Assembly (NCBI GenBank): GCA_902493125.1
Contig: CABUOF010000044.1
Location: 1-17,892 of the forward strand
Origin: an uncultured Collinsella sp.
GTDB taxonomy: Bacteria > Actinomycetota > Coriobacteriia > Coriobacteriales > Coriobacteriaceae
Length of the DNA stretch: 17,892 bases
Direction of reading: 5' to 3'
The notes beneath the pieces were generated by a model. That model was not told where the DNA came from. It saw nothing but the letters and a program-made list of their open reading frames with translations, and ran no database searches. The stretch's first letter is position 1. The number at the start of each line of letters is the position of its first letter. The translations under genes and the position numbers were made by a program. Shown here in pieces: positions 1-5,428 of this stretch.

Positions 1-145
1 CGGACGGAGAATCGAAATGCGGTGGGGTGCGCGGACATACCGGGCTGACCGCCGGAAGCGCACCCGCAAGAGCCCGCGGATATTAGCTTGCCAGGCAAGC
101 GTCGACTAAGCCATGCAGCGTGCGCGGGCCCTCCCGACGGGAAAC
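1..145. other. Left edge, no confident gene
   Basis: This GC-rich stretch has frames open to the window edge on both strands. One plus-strand frame runs from base 2 to a TAA at about 112-114 and would encode a basic tail, but open frames are expected by chance at this base composition. I compared it by eye with tRNA, tmRNA, SRP RNA and RNase P RNA signatures and found no convincing match. It may be the end of a gene, or the leader of a minus-strand gene, lying outside the window. Confidence 0.3.
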
Positions 146-171
146 GAAAAAGCCCGGTTTCAAACCGGGCT
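146..171 (-). terminator. Rho-independent terminator, minus strand
   Basis: A near-perfect inverted repeat at 151-171 (AGCCCGG, short loop, CCGGGCT) is followed on the minus strand by a T-rich tail made by the A-run at 147-151. On the plus strand no T-run follows, so the terminator acts on leftward transcripts. No gene directly to its right on the minus strand explains it. Confidence 0.7.
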
Positions 172-211
172 CGAACGAACATGCCTATTGACAATGGCTT
201 TCTCATATTAT

Positions 212-238
212 AAAAAAGCCGGGGAAAACGTCCCCGGC
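212..238 (-). terminator. Rho-independent terminator, minus strand
   Basis: The perfect 8-base arms GCCGGGGA and TCCCCGGC (218-238) enclose a five-base loop. On the minus strand they are followed by six T (complement of 212-217). This is a textbook intrinsic terminator for leftward transcription. With the one at 146-171 it forms a tandem pair that could stop transcripts running on from the BREX operon, since no hairpin with a T-run is seen right after the operon's last gene. Confidence 0.8.
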
Positions 239-355
239 ACTTGGAAGCCCTCTCTTTTGAGATGACCGACTTCTTTATATCACGAACGCTAGTTAGATGC
301 CATTCATTGAGGGCTTTATCAGGCGCGCCATCCCATCCCATCCACATGGCGCCAT

Positions 356-446
356 TTGAAAGCCGTCCGATCTCATGCTATAAAGAAATCGATACCCTCG
401 AATAAAGGGGCCTCCAAGAGCCGGGGGATGTCCCCTGGCATTTTTT
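356..446 (+). repeat. Promoter-leader-hairpin unit, copy 1
   Basis: TTGAAA at 356-361 and TATAAA at 379-384 are separated by 17 bases, with an extended TG in front of the -10 box. A leader with GGGGCCTCC (407-415) follows, then a hairpin (420-439) and six T (441-446). It matches copy 2 at 589-681 in every block. A transcript from this promoter would be about 55 nucleotides long and end at the hairpin, so this is either a tiny RNA gene or a duplicated leader left without its gene. Confidence 0.65.
420..446 (+). terminator. Rho-independent terminator, plus strand (copy 1)
   Basis: The stem pairs GCCGGGGG at 420-427 with CCCCTGGC at 432-439, including one G-T pair, and is followed by six T. It lies inside repeat copy 1. 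Confidence 0.7.
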
Positions 447-554
447 ATGCGAGTCAAGACTAAATACTTCTCGGGAAAACGCCGGCCCATTGCATCAGCA
501 ATTTACGAGACGCTCTACCCACCTCTGGACGGCTAAGGACTTTTCGCAGGTAGT

Positions 555-583
555 TTGACGAACATATGTTTGCTTATTATAAT
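555..583 (+). promoter_or_regulatory. Sigma-70 type promoter upstream of the DUF3800 gene
   Basis: TTGACG at 555-560 and a perfect TATAAT at 578-583 are separated by 17 bases in a locally AT-rich stretch. It reads toward repeat copy 2 and the DUF3800 gene, so that gene may have two tandem promoters. Confidence 0.6.
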
Positions 584-588
584 ATTAC

Positions 589-681
589 TTGAAAGCACCC
601 CTTATCTCATGGTATAAAGAATATGGTTCCCTCCAAAAGAGGGGCCTCCAAGAGCCGGGGTCTTACCCCCGGCATTTTTTT
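589..681 (+). repeat. Promoter-leader-hairpin unit, copy 2
   Basis: TTGAAA at 589-594 and TATAAA at 613-618 are separated by 18 bases, again with an extended TG before the -10 box. A leader with GGGGCCTCC (641-649) and a hairpin with seven T (654-681) follow. This copy sits directly in front of the DUF3800 gene, so here the hairpin must act as an attenuator or be read through. GGGCCTCC at 642-649 is exactly complementary to GGAGGCCC at 690-697, which contains the gene's ribosome binding site. Confidence 0.65.
654..681 (+). terminator. Terminator or attenuator in the DUF3800 leader
   Basis: GCCGGGG (654-660) pairs perfectly with CCCCGGC (667-673) around a six-base loop, and seven T follow at 675-681. 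It lies between the promoters and the start codon at 701, so it would cut most transcripts before the gene unless it is relieved. Confidence 0.7.
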
Positions 682-700
682 GCAAAAATGGAGGCCCATC

Positions 701-1378
701 ATGAGCGAACTCTCCGTCTTTGTTGACGAATCTGGCGACCTCGGAGGCGTCTCCAACTACTACCTCGTCACCCTCGTTTTTCACGATCAAAACGATGCAA
801 TCGTTGAACGCATTGACCGCTACGAGCGCGCCCTGTCGCAGTCCTCGCTTCCCAATACGCCTTTTCATGCAGGACCCCTACTGAATGGAAACGGCGACTA
901 CAAAGATCTTCCCAAGGAGCAGCGAAGGCACATGTTGAGCGCATTTCGCGCATTCATTCAGCATCTCCCCATACGCTATCTCTGTCTGCAATACCGAATG
1001 AGCGAATTCGCCGGCAATCAAAACGGTCTCGCGGAGAGAATGAGGCGAGACCTCACAGTTGAACTTTTCGACCATCTGGAATTCTTCCAGCGATACGACA
1101 CCGTTAAGATTTACTACGACAACGGCCAACCGATTGTAACGGAGGTCATTCATTCTGCGCTTGAGTACGTTCTAGCAAGGGATGTCATCGTATACCGAGA
1201 AGCCACACCACGAGCCTACCGGCTATTCCAAGTTGCTGACTACATCTGTACGATCGAGCTAACGGCTATCAAGTTTGACAGCAAGGAAGATACAAAGACT
1301 GATCGACTATTTTTTGGAACCCGAAGGACGTTCAAAAAGGGATTTCTCTTATATCTCAGGAAGAAAAGGATGAACTGA
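701..1378 (+). CDS. DUF3800 domain protein
   Basis: A 225-residue protein of the DUF3800 family, often found near defence and mobile genes; its biochemical function is not settled, though an RNase H-like nuclease fold has been suggested. Family signs are the N-terminal FVDESGD motif (residues 7-13), an aspartate in YYDNGQ (138-143) and the C-terminal QVADY block (177-181). These acidic residues could form a metal site, which is inference. I place the start at 701 rather than at the in-frame ATG at 623: GGAGG ends six bases before it, the family motif begins within ten residues, and the longer reading would translate through the leader hairpin. Sampled GC is about 45%, well below the BREX core, which suggests separate acquisition. 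It converges with the BREX operon, with 7 bases between the stop codons. Confidence 0.85.
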   Translation: MSELSVFVDESGDLGGVSNYYLVTLVFHDQNDAIVERIDRYERALSQSSLPNTPFHAGPLLNGNGDYKDLPKEQRRHMLSAFRAFIQHLPIRYLCLQYRMSEFAGNQNGLAERMRRDLTVELFDHLEFFQRYDTVKIYYDNGQPIVTEVIHSALEYVLARDVIVYREATPRAYRLFQVADYICTIELTAIKFDSKEDTKTDRLFFGTRRTFKKGFLLYLRKKRMN

Positions 1379-1385
1379 CCCGGGG

Positions 1386-1598
1386 TTACCAGTCGTCAGA
1401 CGCTCCGCAATCGTCATCGACGGCAAAGTCGCGGAGGTCGAGGCCTTCGCGTTCGGCTCGGTCTAGAAGCTCTTGAGGGGACTCATCCTCGATATCCATC
1501 ATGTCAAGCATGGCAGCAGGAAAACCCACGCCCGCCGCGCTCCCCGCGCGGTCGAGCAGACTCTCGCGCAGCTGGGCTACATCAACGTCGATCTTCAT
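1386..1598 (-). CDS. Small acidic protein, last gene of the BREX operon
   Basis: A 70-residue, strongly acidic protein with no membrane segment, signal peptide or nucleotide-binding motif. GGAGG lies seven bases before the ATG, so it is very probably translated. It follows the 454-residue gene by 27 bases and is probably co-transcribed with it. The middle (GFPAAMLDMMDIEDESPQEL, residues 25-44) and the LDLRDF segment near the end recall, from memory, small hypothetical proteins of Firmicutes with a GFPMAxxDL-type core and an EEL helix; I cannot verify this. It could be an accessory or antitoxin-like partner of its neighbour, but nothing in the sequence proves a function. Confidence 0.7.
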   Translation of the reverse strand: MKIDVDVAQLRESLLDRAGSAAGVGFPAAMLDMMDIEDESPQELLDRAEREGLDLRDFAVDDDCGASDDW

Positions 1599-1625
1599 GA
1601 TGAAACCTCCTACCAGACCAGGACC

Positions 1626-2990
1626 CTACTCATCAATACCGAGCTCATCCACGGCAGCAACAAAAGCCGCAACCTGCTTGTCGTCCATCTGAGTGGCCAG
1701 GCGCCCCACGGGCTCATCGTAGGCAAACTGCACCTTATCGATAAAGCAATCCCAAGCACGCTCCTCCACACGCACGGCGGCCTCGCAATACTGGCCGAGC
1801 TTTTTGAGTCCATACCAAAACGCATTCACGTGGCGCGTAGGATCCTCATCCAGCACACCATCGTAGCGACGCCCGTTAAACTCGCGCATGCGCGCCACGG
1901 CAACCTTGAGCGAATCGCCGCCCTCGGCAGAAGCCTCATCCACCAGCTCGGGAATCGCAACCTCACGCCGAACAGCATGCCTGGTTGCACCATCGTACTC
2001 GCCCACCAGCACGTCCTCATCAAGCCGAGAATCGTAGTCCAAATAGCTCGTGCCACAACAAATGCCGTGCGGCGAGCCCGTGCCAAACGCGCAGAACAAC
2101 CCGCCGTCGGCAACAACGCGACGGTAGGTCTCAAACGACTTCTTAACCTGAGCGAGCAACTCGGAAAGTTCTCCGGTATCACACGCCATCTCGCACGCAA
2201 CGCACGCAGGCTCCGGCAGCCCCGAAGGCTCCACCGCACTCCCCGCAACGCGGGCGGCGCGCTCGGCCCGATACGCCTGCGCCGCCAAGCGCGCTCGCTG
2301 CGCAGCGCCGCGCACGTTGGTAAGTTCACGCTCCAACGCCACGTCACCAGCAACATCGCCAGCCAAATCGCCCGTAAACCCGTCGGCGCCCTGCGACCCC
2401 GTCGCACTCAGCTCGGACTCAAACGTCGCTGTGATCATACCCGCAAGGTCCGTCGCGTCGGCGGCACAGCGCATCTGCTCCAGCTGCGTACACAGCAGAT
2501 CAGCATCCAGAGGCACGGCCTCGGCAACGCGCACGTCACTCAGGCGCGCCACGTCATGCAGCACCATAGCCCCTGCAGCATCGTACGCCGCGCGCACCTT
2601 GTCCGCCGTATTCGCACGCAGCTTTACCTCGATAAACGCAAGTGTCTGTTCCAAACGGGCCAGCAGCTCGGCCTTGTCCTCCATGCGCAAAAAGGCAGCA
2701 TAGCGGCGCTCCATCCGTAGCGGTCCAACAATGCCCGCCTGCTTGCGAGCGCGTGCAATCGCGGCGCCCTCAACACGGCGAACATACCCGTCAACAGCCC
2801 GCACGGCAGACTCGCGCGCAGCGTGCTCGGCAGCCTCGACACCCCTAAGCACACCCAACAGCTCGCGGGAGCGCGCTTTGCGCACCAGCTCCCCGCGATC
2901 GTACTGTTCAAGCGCCGTCTGACGCTTGGCTACCGATTCAAAGCCAAACAGCTCGTCGAGCAGCTCGCCAACAGAACGCTCGCCCGCCAT
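1626..2990 (-). CDS. BREX-operon protein of unknown function, 454 residues
   Basis: I do not recognise this protein. The N-terminal half (about residues 1-250) is Ala/Arg/Glu/Leu-rich and mostly helical in character, with a possible coiled-coil stretch around 95-180. A flexible Gly/Asp segment (GDLAGDVAGDV, 207-217) follows. The second half looks globular, with CVACEMAC (263-270), a Gly/Cys-rich stretch (296-312, including GTGSPHGICCG) and conserved-looking aromatic residues at 390-425. The clustered cysteines might bind metal, but no standard zinc-finger spacing is obvious. AGGAGG lies seven bases before the ATG. It sits 75 bases downstream of brxL on the same strand, so it is probably transcribed with the BREX operon and may be an accessory effector or regulator. 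The opposite strand is also open over long stretches, but the ribosome binding site and operon order favour this frame. Confidence 0.75.
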   Translation of the reverse strand: MAGERSVGELLDELFGFESVAKRQTALEQYDRGELVRKARSRELLGVLRGVEAAEHAARESAVRAVDGYVRRVEGAAIARARKQAGIVGPLRMERRYAAFLRMEDKAELLARLEQTLAFIEVKLRANTADKVRAAYDAAGAMVLHDVARLSDVRVAEAVPLDADLLCTQLEQMRCAADATDLAGMITATFESELSATGSQGADGFTGDLAGDVAGDVALERELTNVRGAAQRARLAAQAYRAERAARVAGSAVEPSGLPEPACVACEMACDTGELSELLAQVKKSFETYRRVVADGGLFCAFGTGSPHGICCGTSYLDYDSRLDEDVLVGEYDGATRHAVRREVAIPELVDEASAEGGDSLKVAVARMREFNGRRYDGVLDEDPTRHVNAFWYGLKKLGQYCEAAVRVEERAWDCFIDKVQFAYDEPVGRLATQMDDKQVAAFVAAVDELGIDE

Positions 2991-3065
2991 GGCAAGGCCT
3001 CCTCACGCACTACGCACCAACACGCCCGCGGGCCCACGCGCACGCAAGCCCGCTCGCCCGCACTT

Positions 3066-5417
3066 CTACAGATCCAGTGCCTTCTTCGCGGCGTCGACGG
3101 GATCGCCATCCATGTAGAACACCGGGCTCAACCCCGAAATAATCTCGGACGAAACACTCTGCAGGCCCGCAATAGCGCTCAGCGGCAAAATCACGCGCTT
3201 GGCGCCGGCGTTTTTTGCCACGCGCATAATGTCCTCGAGCCCGCGGATCTCGTCCATAGAGCCCGACATGCGCAAGATGCCCGGAATCGCCAGCGCGGGC
3301 ATCACCGGGCGGTTGCAAGCCGCGGAGCACAGGCCCACAAACTCGGCGAGCGAAACTTCCTCGGACAGGCCCTTGCTCTGCAGGTCGTTGTAGAACAGCA
3401 GGTAATCCTTGGAGCCAATGTGCATGCCCGGCGCCACGCGGTTCGCCAGGTTCACAAAGTTGTCGAACGCGGCCTCCAGCGTATCGCGCACCGGCTTGTT
3501 AAAGGCCACGCCCTCGTGCTTAAACTTGCACTCGCCGGCAACGGCCTTGTTCTCCAGCTTGTACACGGCAACCTCGCCGCCCTGCGACCTGCCCACGCCA
3601 AACACATGACCGGACAGCAGCGGCCCGTCGGGAATCAGGGTGTCTTCGCTCTGCTCGGGCACGCGCACCACGTGCACGTCCTGCGGGTTGTCGGCATCCA
3701 TATAGCCCAGGTTGACGTCGATAAACTCAACGCCCGCCATAATCTTGAGCTGCTCCTTTACGCGGCGACGGCCCTCGATGGCGTAATCCAACAGCCAGCG
3801 CACATCGTCCTTGTCCATGGCCTCGTCGGGGAACAGCAGCTTGGCAAGGCCGCTAAAGGTCTTGCGCACGGCGATCTCGTCGCGCTTGTTAAAGTCGCTG
3901 TTAAAGCGGAAGTAACGGTCGATATGGTGCGTAAAGTCCTTGCGGCGCATCTCCTTGCAAAACTCCGACAGGCAGTCGGTGATCAGGCCATAATGCCCGG
4001 TCAGCAGGCTCGAGCGCATCTTGGGAATCTCCCAGCCCGGCAGGTAATAGTGGATACGGTCAAAGAAGGCCGAATCGTTGTTAAACTCCGGCGGGAACGG
4101 ATCAAACAGGTGCGTGGTCTTAAGGACATTTTGCACGGTGTCGTTGATGTTGCCCTCAAAGACCATGGAGGCATCGGCGTTAATCTGGTCGCGGCCGCGC
4201 GCGTAGCTGCCGCTCGCCATGTAGTCCTTCATGATCTGCACGGCGTTGGTGTCCTTAAAGCGCATGCCGGCGACCTCGTCGAACGTCACGCAGTCCCAGT
4301 GGCCCACCAAGCCCACGCGGTCGGCGCGCATGGAGTTCATGCGGCCGAACAGGTTGGCCGTGGTGGTCTGGCCGCCCGAAAGCAAGATGGCGTAGGGCGA
4401 GACCTCTTTGTAGATATGGCTCTTGCCGGTGCCGCGGGGACCCAGCTCGCACAGGTTGTAGTTGCGCTCGATGAGCGGCACCATACGCTCGATAAAGTGC
4501 AGGCGCTCTTTCTCGGAAAGCTCGCTGGGTTCGTAGCCAGCCGAGCGCAGCAGCATATTGAGCCACTCGTCGCGCGTAAAGTACTGGCGCTCGTCGACCA
4601 TGGCATCCAGGTCCAGGTTGGGCATCTGGATGGGCGTGAGCGACGCCACGCTAAACGGAGAGTCCTCGGGTCCGCGCTTTTTGCGCTTGGCCTTGGAGCG
4701 GCGTGGCGCATCGTCGCCAAAGACCTCCATGCCAAACTCGTCTTCCTCATCCAAGGGGTGACGATACTCGATGCTCATAATGCACCAAATGCCACCCTGC
4801 AGAATCTTGGAATAGCCGCGCACGTACTCGGCCGGCATCACAAACGGCTCGATGGTCAGATTGGCAAACGACGCCACGTAGATGTCTTTGTACTCGTCGA
4901 GCTTGGCCGTCACCTTGTCGATGATGGTAAAGCGGCCCAGTTCGCGGATCTTGGACTTAATGCGCTCAGACTCGTCGGGGCGCACATAGTTATCGGTAAG
5001 GATTCTGCGAATGCGGTCCAAACCCTCTGCCACGGCATCCTCGTCGTCGGTTGAGCAGTACATGCCCAGCAGGTACTCCAGCACAAAGGTGGGCACGTTG
5101 GCGCCGCGCTTCATAAGGGCCGTCAGGTCCTTGCGCACGATCTTGCCAGCAAAGTGCTCGAGCAGCTTGCCGTCCAGGCCATCCATGTCGTAGCCGTCGT
5201 CCTCGGGGGCCTCGGCCGCAGCCCGGTCATAGCCATCGGTCAAGGATTCGTCCTCGGCGGGCGCGGCAGCCTCAACGGGCGCGGCGGCCTCCGCCGGCTC
5301 CGGGGCAGGCGCAATAGCCTCAGCCGCCGGGGCCTCCACAGGCGCCGCAGCCTCCACGGGTGCATCCACATTAATCGAGGGGACTTCCCACAGATCGTCG
5401 TCATGACTATCAAACAT
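3066..5417 (-). CDS. brxL: BrxL, Lon-like AAA+ protein of type 1 BREX
   Basis: BrxL is the AAA+ protein of type 1 BREX needed for phage exclusion but not for host methylation. From the ATG at 5417 the protein has 783 residues. A family block with VRKDL and NVPTFVLEYLLG spans about 94-118, Walker A is GPRGTGKS (326-333), and a Walker B-like FDEVAG lies at 379-384. The Lon-like C-terminal part (about 580-783) includes SGSMDEI and the GAKRVILP block; I do not see the canonical Lon PxDGPSAG serine motif. I chose the ATG over the GTG at 5426 because AGGAG lies eight bases before it and overlaps the pglZ stop, which implies coupled translation. Residues 19-55 form an odd Ala/Pro/Glu-rich, probably disordered tail before the conserved domain. 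Confidence 0.93.
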   Translation of the reverse strand: MFDSHDDDLWEVPSINVDAPVEAAAPVEAPAAEAIAPAPEPAEAAAPVEAAAPAEDESLTDGYDRAAAEAPEDDGYDMDGLDGKLLEHFAGKIVRKDLTALMKRGANVPTFVLEYLLGMYCSTDDEDAVAEGLDRIRRILTDNYVRPDESERIKSKIRELGRFTIIDKVTAKLDEYKDIYVASFANLTIEPFVMPAEYVRGYSKILQGGIWCIMSIEYRHPLDEEDEFGMEVFGDDAPRRSKAKRKKRGPEDSPFSVASLTPIQMPNLDLDAMVDERQYFTRDEWLNMLLRSAGYEPSELSEKERLHFIERMVPLIERNYNLCELGPRGTGKSHIYKEVSPYAILLSGGQTTTANLFGRMNSMRADRVGLVGHWDCVTFDEVAGMRFKDTNAVQIMKDYMASGSYARGRDQINADASMVFEGNINDTVQNVLKTTHLFDPFPPEFNNDSAFFDRIHYYLPGWEIPKMRSSLLTGHYGLITDCLSEFCKEMRRKDFTHHIDRYFRFNSDFNKRDEIAVRKTFSGLAKLLFPDEAMDKDDVRWLLDYAIEGRRRVKEQLKIMAGVEFIDVNLGYMDADNPQDVHVVRVPEQSEDTLIPDGPLLSGHVFGVGRSQGGEVAVYKLENKAVAGECKFKHEGVAFNKPVRDTLEAAFDNFVNLANRVAPGMHIGSKDYLLFYNDLQSKGLSEEVSLAEFVGLCSAACNRPVMPALAIPGILRMSGSMDEIRGLEDIMRVAKNAGAKRVILPLSAIAGLQSVSSEIISGLSPVFYMDGDPVDAAKKALDL

Positions 5418-5428
5418 AGGGCACACTC

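Larger units (their letters stand above)
239..700. other. Non-coding stretch left of the DUF3800 gene
   Basis: No credible protein gene is seen. The stretch holds two near-copies of a promoter-leader-hairpin unit (356-446 and 589-681) and an additional good promoter at 555-583, all listed separately. A 29-residue plus-strand frame (447-536) follows the first hairpin but has no ribosome binding site, so I do not call it a gene. Confidence 0.6.

Noticed and set aside
1..120. Possible structured RNA (tmRNA, SRP RNA, RNase P RNA or riboswitch) at the left edge
   Set aside because: A few short matches, such as GACTAAGC, recall tmRNA, but the required T-loop and other conserved elements are absent.
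188..214. TTGACA at 188-193 with TATAAA at 209-214 as a plus-strand promoter
   Set aside because: The spacer is only 15 bases and no gene follows directly; the -10 part also overlaps the T-run of the minus-strand terminator.
447..536. A 29-residue plus-strand frame after the first repeat hairpin
   Set aside because: It starts right at the T-run with no ribosome binding site and has no recognisable similarity.
623..700. Upstream in-frame ATG of the DUF3800 gene
   Set aside because: Translation would run through the leader hairpin, the added residues do not belong to the family, and the ATG at 701 has a much better ribosome binding site.
1473..2720. A 415-codon plus-strand open frame opposite the unknown 454-residue gene
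   Set aside because: Its Arg/His/Leu-rich composition looks like a shadow frame, while the minus-strand frame has AGGAGG at the right spacing and fits the operon order.
2823..5054. A 743-codon plus-strand open frame opposite brxL
   Set aside because: It lies antisense to a clearly recognisable BrxL, has a His/Ala/Arg/Val-rich composition typical of the mirror frame of GC-rich genes, and shows no family motif.
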